Source of the DNA: Streptomyces sp. CB02009 | GTDB taxonomy: Bacteria; Actinomycetota; Actinomycetes; Streptomycetales; Streptomycetaceae | DNA length: 64,000 nt | Direction: 5' to 3' | NCBI RefSeq assembly: GCF_001905825.1 | Contig: NZ_LIVV01000009.1 | Location: forward strand, 124,001-188,000 | Shown here: positions 18,317 through 27,090 of the stretch, in pieces | How the letters are laid out: every line of letters starts with the position of its first letter | Position numbering within the stretch: position 1 is the stretch's first letter | The notes under the pieces: model-generated | What the model was told of the DNA's origin: nothing | Seen by the model: the letters and a program-made list of their open reading frames with translations, nothing else | Database searches by the model: none | Program-made: the position numbers and the translations under genes

Positions 18317-19357
18317 CTACTTCGGTGCGACTGTTTCCCACAACGACTCACCGGCACCGCGGGTGTCGGCCGGTACCCGACCCGTGTCCGCCCCCTCGCG
18401 CGCCCCTTCGTACGTCCCTTCGTACGCCCCCTCGTGCGTCTCCTTGACCAGGTAGTGCGGCCGTCGCTTGACCTCGTAGTAGATGCGGCCGACGTACTCG
18501 CCGATCAGTCCGACCATCACCATCTGCACGCCGGCGAGGGCGGTGACGGCGACGAGGAGGGTCACGTAGCCGGGTGTGTCGACGCCGTTGACCAGCGCGT
18601 CCCCGACGATCCAGGCCGCGTAGCCGAGGGCGACGAGGACGAGCAGGAGACCGAGGTGGACGGCGGCCCTGAGCGGCTTGTTGTTGAAGGAGAGGAGGCC
18701 GTCGAGGCCGTAGTTGAGGAGCTTGCCGAAGGTCCACTTGGAGCGGCCCTCCTCGCGGACGGCGTTCTCGTACGAGAACGTCGTCGTCCGGAATCCGACC
18801 CAGGAGAAGAGGCCCTTGGAGAAGCGGTTGTACTCGCCGAGACCGAGGACCGCGTCGACGGTGCGGCGGGACAGGAGCCGGAAGTCCCCGACGCCGTCCA
18901 CGAGCTCGACGTCGACGAGCCGGTTGATCGCCCAGTAGTAGAGGCGGGCGGTCAGGGTGCGGGTGACGCGGTCGCCCTCGCGGGTGCGGCGGGCGACGAC
19001 CTGGTCGTACCCCTCGGCGTGCAGCGCGACCATGCGGTGCACCAGCTCCGGCGGGTGCTGGAGGTCGGCGTCCATGATCACGACGGCGTCGCCCGCGGCG
19101 TCGCGGAGGCCGGCCAGCATCGCCGCCTCCTTGCCGAAGTTCCGGCTGAAGGAGACGTACCGGACGTGGCGGGGGTCGCGCGCGGCGAGCTCCTGGAGGA
19201 GGGGGAGCGTCCCGTCCCGGCTTCCGTCGTCGACGTAGACGATCTCGAACTCGCCGTCGAATCGGGCGAGTTCGGTGGTCACGTGGTCATGGAAACGGGC
19301 GAGGACGTCTTCCTCGTTGAAGCACGGGACGACGATCGAGAGCAGCACGCGGACCAC
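18317..19357 (-). CDS. GT2 polyprenyl-phosphate glycosyltransferase (GtrB/CsbB/DPM1-like)
   Basis: This membrane-linked glycosyltransferase probably moves a sugar from a nucleotide donor to undecaprenyl phosphate on the cytoplasmic face. The GT2 fold begins LLSIVVPCFNEED, with VYVDDGSRDGT and the metal-binding DADLQHPPE near residue 95. FSKGLFSWVGFRT and GRSKWTFGKL are hallmarks of the DPM1/GtrB group. Two membrane helices follow (about 232-255 and 265-290), ending in GEYVGRIYYEVKRRPHYLV. A Gly/Glu-rich tail contains EGAYEGTYEGAREGA. The start is uncertain: GTG at 19357 or 19348. The gene is divergent from a YfhO-type membrane protein, the same partnership as CsbB-YfhO of Bacillus subtilis. 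Confidence 0.88.
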   Translation of the reverse strand: MVRVLLSIVVPCFNEEDVLARFHDHVTTELARFDGEFEIVYVDDGSRDGTLPLLQELAARDPRHVRYVSFSRNFGKEAAMLAGLRDAAGDAVVIMDADLQHPPELVHRMVALHAEGYDQVVARRTREGDRVTRTLTARLYYWAINRLVDVELVDGVGDFRLLSRRTVDAVLGLGEYNRFSKGLFSWVGFRTTTFSYENAVREEGRSKWTFGKLLNYGLDGLLSFNNKPLRAAVHLGLLLVLVALGYAAWIVGDALVNGVDTPGYVTLLVAVTALAGVQMVMVGLIGEYVGRIYYEVKRRPHYLVKETHEGAYEGTYEGAREGADTGRVPADTRGAGESLWETVAPK

Positions 19358-19474
19358 GACAACGGAGCCCGGTGTCCCGGCCGGTCCGCATGGATGGCGT
19401 GCAGAAGACCATTGAGTGAACGAGGCCGCGGGGAACGGACTTTCCCGTGCGGACGCTGGCATATTCGACGGGTC

Positions 19475-22168
19475 ATGTCGCACGCCACTCGAACGCGGGG
19501 CTCGGCCCAGCCCGCCCTCCCACCGACCGCCCCCGCACCGACCGCCGCGGCCCGCGCGGCCCGGCTCACGGCCGAGGGCCCGCGCTCCCTGCTCCTCGCC
19601 GCGCTGCTCACCGTGCTCGCCGTCTGCGGCGGCGACGCCGCCGCCCGGGTCTTCCCCTTCGGACCGCGCCACCGGGCCGTCAACGACCTCGCGAACCAGT
19701 TCGTGCCGTTCCACGCACACCTGTGGGACCTGCTGCGCGGCCGGGCGGACGGCGGCCTGCTGCTCGACTGGCAGGCCGGCTGGGGGACGAGCTTCCTCCC
19801 CGACTACGGCACCTACCTGTCCAGCCCCTTCGCACCGCTGGTCGCGCTCTTCCCGCGCGGGGACATCGAGTACGCGGTGTACGGGATCACCGTCCTGAAG
19901 ACCGCCGTCGCCGCGGCGGCCATGACGTACCTGCTGCGCCGCCTCGGCCCCGGCACCTGGTGGTGGGCGTCCGCCCTCGGCGCCTCGTACGCGCTCTGCG
20001 GCTGGTCGCTCGCGGAGGGCACGTACAACCCGATGTGGCTGGACGGCCTGATCGCCTTCCCGCTGCTCTGCCTGGTGGGCGAGTGGGTACGGGAGGGCAG
20101 GCGGCCGCTGCTCGGCCCGCTGGTGGTCGCGGTCTGCTGGGTGGCGAACTTCTACACGGCGTACATGGCGACGATCGGGGCGGCCCTGGTCCTCCTGGTG
20201 CGACTCCTGACGGCCCGGGCCGGGACGGCGGACGCGGCCGGGGACGCCGCGGCGGGCTCGGCGAGCGGCGCGGGGGCGGGCTCTGCAGCCGGTGCGGCGG
20301 GGGAGGTCTCCAGCGCCGGTGGCGGAGGTGCTGGTCCGGCCGGGCGCGGCGATGGCGGGCGCTTCGGCACCGGCGCGCGCCTCGCCGTCGTCCGCACGCT
20401 GCTGCGGGCCGGGCTGACGACCGGGATCGGGGTCGCCCTCGCGGCGCCCGTCCTCGTCCCCGTCCTCCTCGGCTCGCGGCACGCCCACCCGGGCCTGGTC
20501 AGGGAGTTCGACCCGGCGCCCGCCCCGGACGTCCTCGCCCGGCTGCTCCCCGTCACGTACAGCTTCTCGACCCCGGCGGCCTTCGTCTCCACGGCGGTGC
20601 TGCTGCTCGTCGCCGCGCTGCTGTTCCGCCGCGAGATCCCCGGCCGGGAGCGATGGCCGTGGGCCGGCCTGTGCGCGGCGGTCCTGGCCTCGATGCAGTG
20701 GGGCCCGACCCACCTCCTCTGGCACGCGTTCGCCACCCCGAACGGCAGCCCGTACCGCCAGACCTTCGTCCTCTCCGGTGTCCTCGTCCTCACCGCGTGG
20801 ACCGGCTTCGCCCACGGCCGTCCGGGCCGCCGGGCCCTGCTCGGCGGGGCGGCGGTCGTCGCGGCCCTGTCCCTCGGCTCGCTCCCGAGCTCCTTCCTCA
20901 CGTCCTGGGCACTCGTCCTCACGGCCGCGGGCCTGGCGGCGGTGGCGGCCGCGCTGCTGCTCCCGCGCCGGGGCCGGTACGGAGTGCTCGCCGCGCTCCT
21001 GGTGATCGGCACCGTCGTCGGCCAGGCGGCGGCGACGACCGCGTACGCCGACCGGGAGCGGCCGGCCCGGCTCGACGACTACCCGCCCTGGGGCGCCGGG
21101 CAGCAGCGGCGGGCGGACGCCCTCGCGGAGGCGGACGGCTGGCCCACGTACCGCACGGACCCGGGACTGCCCCGGGTCGCGGGCAACGACCCGCTGCTCC
21201 TGGGCGGCCAGGGCGCCGCGTACTACAGCAGCCACACCCCGGCGGTCCTGACCGGGACGCTGACCGCGCTGGGCGGCGGCTGGACCTCCCGGGGCCGGAA
21301 CCTGCTGAGCCTGGACAACCCGGTGACGGACGCCCTGTTCGGCGTGGGGGCGAGGTGGCGGGACGGGACGGTGGTCCGCGCGGAGCCGTCGGCGCCGCCG
21401 CTCCCGCTGGTGACGGTACGGCCGCCGGGACCGGCCCCGGCCTACGGCAGGTCCCCCTTCCGCAACCAGGAACTCCTGCTGGGCGCCCGGGTGTACGAGG
21501 CCCCGGGGGCGGGCGGCGCGTGCCGGGTCGGCACGGAGGTCTTCCTCTGGGCCCCGGACGCGACGGGCCCGGCCCGCCTGGGCGGCTACGAGACGCGGCT
21601 GCTCGGCGGCCGGCCGAAGCGGCTGGCGGCGCTGACGTCCCTGGGCGTGCAGCAGCGGGAGGGGACCGCGCCCCGGGTCCCGCCCGGCGGGCGCGCCGAG
21701 ATCGCCTGCCTGGACCACGACCGCCTGCGCGCGGCCGTGGCGGGGCTCCGCGCCCGGGCGGCGACGAGGATCGACGTCCGCGACGACGGCCTGACGGCCA
21801 CGCTGCCGCCGGGCGTGACGGGCACGGCGGTGGTGGCCGCCCCGAGGATCGCCGGCTGGCGCTGCGAGGGCGGGAGGGCGAGTGCGTACGGCGGCCTGCT
21901 CGCCGTCGGCGTCCGTCCGGGGACGACGACCGTGAGCTGCCGCTTCCGCCCGCCGGGCCTGCGGGCCGGGCAGGCGGCGGGGGCGGCGGGCGTACTGCTG
22001 CTCGCCGCGTCCCTGTGGCTCGGCGCCCGGGGCCGCCGGAGGGTGGAGGGGCCGGTCCCGCTCCGCCCCCGGCGCCCGGGGCCGCCGGGGGCGGAGCGGC
22101 CGGTCCATACCGCTCAGCCCGAGGCGGCCGGAAGGCGGAGCGGTCGGTCCATCCCGCTCAGCCCGTGA
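19475..22168 (+). CDS. YfhO family multi-spanning membrane protein (GT-C-like)
   Basis: An 897-residue membrane protein of the YfhO family, GT-C-like enzymes that transfer sugars from lipid-linked carriers to cell-surface polymers. After a short Ala/Pro-rich N-terminus there is a first helix (about 30-50) and then the family block NDLANQFVPFHAHLWDLL and DYGTYLSSPFAPLVALFP. About ten further membrane helices run to residue 520, with a large extracellular domain from about 530 to 830 and a final helix near 840-860. A Gly/Ala/Ser-rich insertion (about 250-300) interrupts the membrane part. The ATG at 19475 starts the family-like sequence. The last 11 bp overlap a convergent lipoprotein gene. With the divergent GT2 gene it could form a two-component envelope glycosylation pair; the acceptor is unknown. 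Confidence 0.85.
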   Translation: MSHATRTRGSAQPALPPTAPAPTAAARAARLTAEGPRSLLLAALLTVLAVCGGDAAARVFPFGPRHRAVNDLANQFVPFHAHLWDLLRGRADGGLLLDWQAGWGTSFLPDYGTYLSSPFAPLVALFPRGDIEYAVYGITVLKTAVAAAAMTYLLRRLGPGTWWWASALGASYALCGWSLAEGTYNPMWLDGLIAFPLLCLVGEWVREGRRPLLGPLVVAVCWVANFYTAYMATIGAALVLLVRLLTARAGTADAAGDAAAGSASGAGAGSAAGAAGEVSSAGGGGAGPAGRGDGGRFGTGARLAVVRTLLRAGLTTGIGVALAAPVLVPVLLGSRHAHPGLVREFDPAPAPDVLARLLPVTYSFSTPAAFVSTAVLLLVAALLFRREIPGRERWPWAGLCAAVLASMQWGPTHLLWHAFATPNGSPYRQTFVLSGVLVLTAWTGFAHGRPGRRALLGGAAVVAALSLGSLPSSFLTSWALVLTAAGLAAVAAALLLPRRGRYGVLAALLVIGTVVGQAAATTAYADRERPARLDDYPPWGAGQQRRADALAEADGWPTYRTDPGLPRVAGNDPLLLGGQGAAYYSSHTPAVLTGTLTALGGGWTSRGRNLLSLDNPVTDALFGVGARWRDGTVVRAEPSAPPLPLVTVRPPGPAPAYGRSPFRNQELLLGARVYEAPGAGGACRVGTEVFLWAPDATGPARLGGYETRLLGGRPKRLAALTSLGVQQREGTAPRVPPGGRAEIACLDHDRLRAAVAGLRARAATRIDVRDDGLTATLPPGVTGTAVVAAPRIAGWRCEGGRASAYGGLLAVGVRPGTTTVSCRFRPPGLRAGQAAGAAGVLLLAASLWLGARGRRRVEGPVPLRPRRPGPPGAERPVHTAQPEAAGRRSGRSIPLSP

Positions 22169-22670
22169 CCGCGACGACGCGCCAGCCGACCGCGCCCGAG
22201 GCGCCGGCCCGGCCGTCGACGGCGAGGGGGAGTTCGGCGGGCGCGCTCGCGATCCGGTGCGTCACGGTCACGCCGTCGCAGGGCACGGCCTCGGTCGCCT
22301 CGCCGCCGACGACGGGCACGACCGTGCCTTCACCGACGCAGACGACGGCCAGCTGGTAGGCGGACCCCTTCGTCAGCCGGGACCGGTGGTGCACGCCGTC
22401 CTCCACCCGCTCGACCCCGGACTCCACGAACGCGGGAGCGTCCGGGGAGATCGTGTCCAGGACGTCCTTGACGCGCTTCTCCTGCGCGGCGGCCGCCGCC
22501 GTGCCACGGCCCGGGGGCGTGGCGGCGGCGGGCGTCGACGCGGTGGGCGGGGCGGACTCGGCGGGCTTGGCGGATGCCGGGGCGGGCCCCGGCTCCGTGC
22601 ATCCGACGGCTCCGACCGACAGCAGCCCGAGCGCGGCCCCCGTCAGCAGATACGCACGCATTCTGGTCAT
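22158..22670 (-). CDS. Putative lipoprotein, function unknown
   Basis: A 170-residue secreted protein with a lipoprotein signal: RAYLLTGAALGLLSVGAVGC, mature Cys near residue 24. An Ala/Pro/Thr-rich linker (about 25-60) leads to a small globular domain with two cysteines (VVCVGEGT and AVPCDGVT) that probably form a disulphide. The gene overlaps the end of the convergent yfhO-like gene by 11 bp. GGGGGAG precedes the ATG. I do not recognise a named family. Confidence 0.75.
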   Translation of the reverse strand: MTRMRAYLLTGAALGLLSVGAVGCTEPGPAPASAKPAESAPPTASTPAAATPPGRGTAAAAAQEKRVKDVLDTISPDAPAFVESGVERVEDGVHHRSRLTKGSAYQLAVVCVGEGTVVPVVGGEATEAVPCDGVTVTHRIASAPAELPLAVDGRAGASGAVGWRVVAVTG

Positions 22671-22783
22671 CAGCAGTCTCCCCCTGGTCGAACGGTCCGA
22701 CCAGCGACGCTAGGTCACACCCCCGGGCCGGGGAACGCCAATTCGATTTCCCTGAGGAAGAGTTGAGGAACCGTCGGCGGCCT

Positions 22784-23326
22784 TCAGCCCGACACCCGCC
22801 GCTCCCACCTGACCTCGCCCTCCACGGTCCGGTCCGTGGGCGCGAGGCCGGCCGCAGCGGCGACCGCCGCCGACGCCGCGTGGTCCGGGTGGACATGGGC
22901 CACGATCGTCCGCGCGCCGTGCTCCACGAGCAGCGCGACCAGACCCTCGGCCGCCTCCCGTGCGATGCCCCGGCCCTGCCACTCCGTGCCGACCACCCAG
23001 GCGACCTCCGCGCCCCGCCCGTCCTCCGTGACCGTCGCCTGCACGGTCCCGGTGAGCCGGTCCTCGGCGCGGAGCCGGACCACCCAGTTGCCCCAGACCG
23101 TCGCCGGGTCGGGCGACCCGGCCGCCAACCGCCCGTACCGGGCGCGGAGTTCCGGCGGGCTCAGCGGGGTGCCGCCGATGAAGGCGTGCAGGGCGGGGTC
23201 GGCGAGGACGCCCGCCATCTCCTCGGCGTGCGCGACGGCGAGCGGGACGAGGTCGAGGCGGGAGGTCCGCACCGTACGCGCGGCCACCCCGCTCCCCTCC
23301 CCCGCGCTCCCCTCTCCCCCACTCAT
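22784..23326 (-). CDS. GNAT family N-acetyltransferase
   Basis: An acetyl-CoA-dependent acetyltransferase of the RimJ/RimL type. TVRTSRLDLVPLAVAHAEEM is the usual start of the domain, the acetyl-CoA loop is VVGTEWQGRGIAREAAEGL (about residues 115-133), and the AHVHPDHAASAAVAAAAGL stretch near the C-terminus completes the fold. The ATG at 23326 overlaps the stop of the DUF2625 gene by 4 bp, which supports this start and coupled translation, although the first 15 residues are low-complexity. The substrate is unknown. Confidence 0.85.
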   Translation of the reverse strand: MSGGEGSAGEGSGVAARTVRTSRLDLVPLAVAHAEEMAGVLADPALHAFIGGTPLSPPELRARYGRLAAGSPDPATVWGNWVVRLRAEDRLTGTVQATVTEDGRGAEVAWVVGTEWQGRGIAREAAEGLVALLVEHGARTIVAHVHPDHAASAAVAAAAGLAPTDRTVEGEVRWERRVSG

Positions 23327-24057
23327 ACGTTCCCCAGGAAACCGGGGTCGCTCTCGTCGAGCCCCACGCTCGTCTCCCGCGCGAAGTCCAGGAGTTCCGC
23401 CATCGTCACGACGCGGCGGCTGGTCGCGGCCAGGTCCTGGTGCGCCTCCGCCGACCACAGCGGCGGGTAAAGGGTGAGCCCCCGGTCGCCGTCCAGCCGG
23501 CGGACCTCGTCCTGCCAGCCGGGCCAGCGCAGACCCTCGTAGAACTCCTCCGTGCCGCCGGACAGCACCCACGACAGCCAGGCCCCGTATCCGGCGCCGA
23601 GCGCCTCCCAGCTCAGCGAGTCCGGCGCGAAGTACACCATCTCGCCGGGCTGCCCCGGCAGCCCGACCTGGTCCGCGGGCCCGCCCTGGAGGACGAACAC
23701 CCCGCCGAGCACGTCGTGGGCCACGACGAGCCCGGCCTCGGGCCGCCACCCCGGATCGGCCGCGGCGTCCGCGGGGAAACCGTTGACCTGCGCGAGCGAC
23801 GGCAGCCGCCGGTCGTTGTCGGCGGCCGGGCTGCCGTACACCCGCAGCCAGCCGTCGTCTACGAACGCCCCGCCGCTGTGGAGGACGAACGCCCCCAGGA
23901 ACGACCGCACGGTCACCTGCGTCCGCAACAGCGCGGCCGCACCCCGCACCGCGTCGGCGCCCAGCACCTCGACGGTCACGGCCGCGGCCCGCAGCTTCTC
24001 CCCGAGAACCGGCCAGGCCGGGTCCTCGACCTCGATCAACTCACTCAGTTCACGCAC
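23323..24057 (-). CDS. DUF2625 family protein
   Basis: A 244-residue soluble protein that matches DUF2625 across its length: RELSELIEVEDPAWPVL at the start, LLRTQVTVRSFLGAFVLHSGGAFVDDGWLRVYG in the first third, and PGEMVYFAPDSLSWEALGAGYGAWLSWVLSG in the centre. The family has no known function. I see no signal peptide, membrane helix or catalytic motif. It is translationally coupled to a GNAT gene downstream (ATGA overlap). Confidence 0.78.
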   Translation of the reverse strand: MRELSELIEVEDPAWPVLGEKLRAAAVTVEVLGADAVRGAAALLRTQVTVRSFLGAFVLHSGGAFVDDGWLRVYGSPAADNDRRLPSLAQVNGFPADAAADPGWRPEAGLVVAHDVLGGVFVLQGGPADQVGLPGQPGEMVYFAPDSLSWEALGAGYGAWLSWVLSGGTEEFYEGLRWPGWQDEVRRLDGDRGLTLYPPLWSAEAHQDLAATSRRVVTMAELLDFARETSVGLDESDPGFLGNV

Positions 24058-24228
24058 GGGGGCATGCTCGCACGCCCACGTGCACGATCAGGCCACCCGG
24101 CCGCTCGCTACTCTTCCCGCGGGACGCACGACATTCCCCGACCCCCACGGTCATCGTCGGCACGGACGAGAGGTGTGTCCGGGCCGGCCACCCACTCGAC
24201 GACAGCCATGGAAGAGAAGACGCACACG

Positions 24229-24543
24229 ATGACCGAGCACTGCTGCGAGACGATGAACCGCCTGGTAGACGTGGAATGCGACCAGCACGAAGACCCCTTC
24301 GACTGCCCGGACACACTGATCGGCTTCAGCGCCAAGTTCCAGGAGTACGGGCTGCTGATCCACGACGGCGGCACGTCGAGCGTCACCGTCGAGTTCTGCC
24401 CCTGGTGCGGACGCCGGCTCCCCGAGTCGCAGCGGGACCGGTGGTTCGACGAGCTGGAGCGCCGCGGGATCGACCCGTGGGAGGACGAGGTCCCGGCCGA
24501 GTTCCAGGACGAGCGCTGGCTGGCGGAGCTGCCTCAGGACTGA
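24229..24543 (+). CDS. Small zinc-binding-type protein (DUF6980-like)
   Basis: A 104-residue acidic protein with a cysteine pattern suited to one zinc site: HCCETM at the start, DVECDQHEDPFDCPD, and CPWCGRRLPES in the middle. The blocks LIGFSAKFQEYGLLIHDGG and RDRWFDELERRGIDPW are conserved in the small DUF6980 family, to which I assign it from memory. The ATG at 24229 begins the conserved part and has a purine-rich AGAGAAG 9 nt upstream; an in-frame ATG at 24208 would add seven residues. Function unknown; a regulatory or adaptor role is possible. Confidence 0.75.
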   Translation: MTEHCCETMNRLVDVECDQHEDPFDCPDTLIGFSAKFQEYGLLIHDGGTSSVTVEFCPWCGRRLPESQRDRWFDELERRGIDPWEDEVPAEFQDERWLAELPQD

Positions 24544-24644
24544 TTTCCGGCATCTGATGCCTGGGGCCTTGGGGCCTGGGGGGGTGACTCGGGAGGTCGG
24601 GCGGTGGGGCGGCCGGGCGGTGGCTCCGTGGCAGGGTGGGTTTC

Positions 24645-25223
24645 ATGACGACCGGCTCCGCGCGCTCCCCCGACCCGACCGATCCCGCCGATCCCGCCGG
24701 CCTCGCCGCCTCGCTCCCCGGTGACCTCCTCGCGGTGCGGGCGCTCGTCTTCGGGCCCTGCGGTCTCGTGTGCTCGGAGGCGGTGCCGGAGGCCGAGTCC
24801 GCCGACTACGCGGCCCACGCGCTCGTCCTCGACGGCCGCGCCGTCCGTTTCCGGGTGGCGAAGACGACGCCCACCAAGGTCGGCCAGTTCGTCACCGTGT
24901 GGAAGAGGTCGCCGGCCGGACCGATCGCGCCGTTCGACACCGCGGACGGCATCGACCTCGTCGTCGTCAGCTGCCGGGACGGCCGGCACGCGGGCCGCTT
25001 CGGGCAGTTCGTCTTCCCGGTGGAGGCGCTCCGCCGGCACGGCGTCGTCTCGGAGAACGGGTCGGGCGGGAAGCGCGGGTTCCGTGTCTACCCGCCCTGG
25101 GTGACCACGGCCAACGGCCAGGCCTCCCGTACGCAGGCCTGGCAGCTGGACCACTTCCTGGACGTGCCCGAGGACGGCACACCCCTCGACCTGGTACGGG
25201 CCCGCGCGCTGTACGGCCGCTGA
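24645..25223 (+). CDS. MepB family protein
   Basis: A 192-residue soluble protein of the MepB family: ESADYAAHALVLDGRAVRFRVAKTTPTKVGQFVTVWKR and the central DLVVVSCRDG, GQFVFPVEALRRHGVVS, GKRGFRVYPPWV blocks. MepB is named for its place in the staphylococcal mepRAB locus; its activity is unknown, and the MepA pump is not nearby here. The ATG at 24645 follows a GGGTGGG stretch. The gene stands alone, convergent with the PPOX gene. Confidence 0.82.
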   Translation: MTTGSARSPDPTDPADPAGLAASLPGDLLAVRALVFGPCGLVCSEAVPEAESADYAAHALVLDGRAVRFRVAKTTPTKVGQFVTVWKRSPAGPIAPFDTADGIDLVVVSCRDGRHAGRFGQFVFPVEALRRHGVVSENGSGGKRGFRVYPPWVTTANGQASRTQAWQLDHFLDVPEDGTPLDLVRARALYGR

Positions 25224-25311
25224 CCGCCGGGCCACGGGCCTACGGGGATACCGGGCTACGGGGTTACCGGGCTACGGGGTTACCGGGCTACGGGGTTACC
25301 GGGCTACCGGG
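25224..25311. repeat. 16-bp tandem repeats between convergent genes
   Basis: GGGCTACGGGGTTACC is repeated exactly three times (25251-25266, 25267-25282, 25283-25298), flanked by degenerate copies. The last partial unit runs into the stop codon of the PPOX gene (25312-25314). A minisatellite-like expansion in a gap between two gene 3' ends. Confidence 0.8.
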
Positions 25312-25734
25312 CTACGGCCGAGCGGTCCTGGCGGCGCTGCCCAGGATCCGGGTCGGCGTGATGCGGACGACCACGCGGACGTGATCCGCCGGAGCCTCCT
25401 CGTACTCCTTGCCGCCGCCCGGACCGAGGTACTCCTCGGCGATGCGGACGGCCACCGCCCGGCCGGTGTCCTCGGTGACGGTGGCGGTGCCGCGTATCTC
25501 CACGTACAGCTCGGGGTCGGCGGGATCGAAGACGGTCAGGCCGACGCGCGGGTCCCTGAGCATGTTCCGCGCCTTGCGCCGGCTCTCCGTGGTGGAGATC
25601 AGCAACTCGCCGCCGTCGCGGCTGACCCACACCACCGAACTCTGCGGGGAGCCGTCCGGTTGGAGGGTGGCGAGCACGGCCATGTGCGGGGCGTCGAGCA
25701 GGCCGCGTACGGCGTCGTTCATCTCAAGGGTCAT
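25312..25734 (-). CDS. PPOX-class (pyridoxamine 5'-phosphate oxidase-like) flavin/F420-dependent oxidoreductase
   Basis: A 140-residue single-domain split-barrel protein. MNDAVRGLLDAPHMAVLATLQPDGSPQSSVVWV is the standard N-terminus, and RRKARNMLRDPRVGLTVFDP with YVEIRGTATV completes the flavin or F420 site. In Actinobacteria this small class often uses F420H2; FMN cannot be excluded. The start at 25734 is the ATG giving the usual MTLEMND start, with only a weak ribosome binding site. No linked partner gene is evident. Confidence 0.85.
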   Translation of the reverse strand: MTLEMNDAVRGLLDAPHMAVLATLQPDGSPQSSVVWVSRDGGELLISTTESRRKARNMLRDPRVGLTVFDPADPELYVEIRGTATVTEDTGRAVAVRIAEEYLGPGGGKEYEEAPADHVRVVVRITPTRILGSAARTARP

Positions 25735-25849
25735 GCCTGGGAGGCTATGCGGGCGCCCGGCCGGACGCACCGGATTACCTGCGGGGCGGCCCGGCTCGCC
25801 AAGCGACTCGGCGGCTTGGCGGCCTTCCGCAGCGGCCGCGGCCGCGGGA

Positions 25850-27061
25850 TCACGCGTCGCAGAGCGACCGGTCGTACAGCGACTTCAGGGCCGTGTCGAC
25901 GGGGTGGGGCTGCGTGGCTCCCTCCGCGCTCCGGGCGTTCCAGCGCTGGAGGTTGACCGCCACCGACATCTGGCGGCCCCCGTCCGCCCGCGTCAGGGAG
26001 ATCGTGCCCGCTCCCCAGACCGTGCCGTCGTGTCCCCAGAACGTGCCGCAGCCGGGGAGGACGACCTTGTGCAGGCCGAGACCGTACTCGATCATCGTCC
26101 CGTCCAGAGCGCGGACCGGGACCGTACGTTGCATCTGCGCCAGCGACGACCGGCTGACGATGCCGCCGTCGAGCAGCCGTGCGTAGAAGCGGTTGAGGTC
26201 GTCCATGGTGGAGACGAGGGCGGCCCCCGTGCCCGTCCACGACATGTTGTAGACGCTGTAGTCGCGCGGCGGTTCGAGCAGACCCCACAGGGACTCGTAC
26301 ATGCGCGGGTGCGGCCCGTCGATCGTCGGCCCGCCCGGGAACCCGGTGTGCCGCAGCCCCGCGCGCTCGATGACGTGACGGGTGATGTAGCGCTCGGCGG
26401 TCGTTCCGGTGACCCGTTCCAGGAGCCGGCCGAGCAGCAGCCAGTTGGTGTTGGAGTACACGCCGGTGGGACCGCCGGGCTCGCCCGCGGGCGGCGCCGC
26501 GAGCCCCAGCGCGATCAGCTCCTCCGGCCGGAACTCACGGAAGCGGTTCTCGTCCAGGCTGGCGGGCGAGTTCCGCTGGAGGGAGGGGAAGGCGTACGCG
26601 ATGTAGTCGGGGATGCCGCTCGTGTTGTTGAGGAGCATCCGGACGGTGATCCGCCGGCCCCGCTCCCCCGGTACGAGGTCGGGCAGATACGCGCCGACGG
26701 GCGCGTCGAGCCGGATCCGGCCCCGCTCGACCTGCTGCATGACGGCCGCCGCGGTGAAGGTCTTGGTGATGCTCCCGACCCGTTGCCGCATGTCGGGGCT
26801 CACCGGCCGTCCGGTGGCGAGGTCGGCGACCCCGGAGGCCCCGCGCCAGGTCCGGCCTGCGTCCCGCACCTCGTCGAACACCCCGGGGACGCCCGCCCGG
26901 TGGACGGCGTCCATGGCGGTGCGCAGCCGGGCCGGGTCGAGCCGGGACGGTGCCGCCGCCGGGTGCGGGGCGGGCCCGGCGGCCGCCACCGTGCCGACGC
27001 AGGCGGCGAGCGCGGTCACTCCCGCGATCAGGGAGAGGCGGATCTTCGATCGGAGTTTCAC
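25850..27061 (-). CDS. Secreted serine hydrolase (class C beta-lactamase / D-Ala-D-Ala carboxypeptidase fold)
   Basis: A 403-residue exported protein. The signal peptide (about residues 1-30) ends near VAAAG. The penicillin-binding-type active site is complete: SITK with the nucleophilic serine near residue 97, YSNTN as the Tyr/Asn motif near 200, and GHDGTVWG as the third motif. This is the R61-like DD-carboxypeptidase and esterase group, so the substrate could be peptidoglycan stem peptides, a beta-lactam or an ester. The GTG at 27061 has GAAGGAG about 10 nt upstream. An alpha/beta hydrolase gene lies upstream in the same direction across a 113-bp repeat-bearing gap. Confidence 0.88.
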   Translation of the reverse strand: MKLRSKIRLSLIAGVTALAACVGTVAAAGPAPHPAAAPSRLDPARLRTAMDAVHRAGVPGVFDEVRDAGRTWRGASGVADLATGRPVSPDMRQRVGSITKTFTAAAVMQQVERGRIRLDAPVGAYLPDLVPGERGRRITVRMLLNNTSGIPDYIAYAFPSLQRNSPASLDENRFREFRPEELIALGLAAPPAGEPGGPTGVYSNTNWLLLGRLLERVTGTTAERYITRHVIERAGLRHTGFPGGPTIDGPHPRMYESLWGLLEPPRDYSVYNMSWTGTGAALVSTMDDLNRFYARLLDGGIVSRSSLAQMQRTVPVRALDGTMIEYGLGLHKVVLPGCGTFWGHDGTVWGAGTISLTRADGGRQMSVAVNLQRWNARSAEGATQPHPVDTALKSLYDRSLCDA

Positions 27062-27090
27062 GGCGTACGGACTCCTTCGGACGGGGAGGG

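Noticed and set aside
18257-19474. N-terminal extension of the YfhO-like protein on the plus strand
   Set aside because: The extra 400 codons are antisense to the GT2 gene and not hydrophobic; the membrane protein begins at the ATG at 19475.
23323-24057. SUKH/SMI1-KNR4 immunity-type protein
   Set aside because: The fold-like pattern at first resembled SUKH, but the sequence blocks fit DUF2625 better and no toxin gene is adjacent.
25251-25298. CRISPR array
   Set aside because: The repeats are contiguous and 16 bp long with no spacers and no cas genes nearby; the same holds for 27091-27144.
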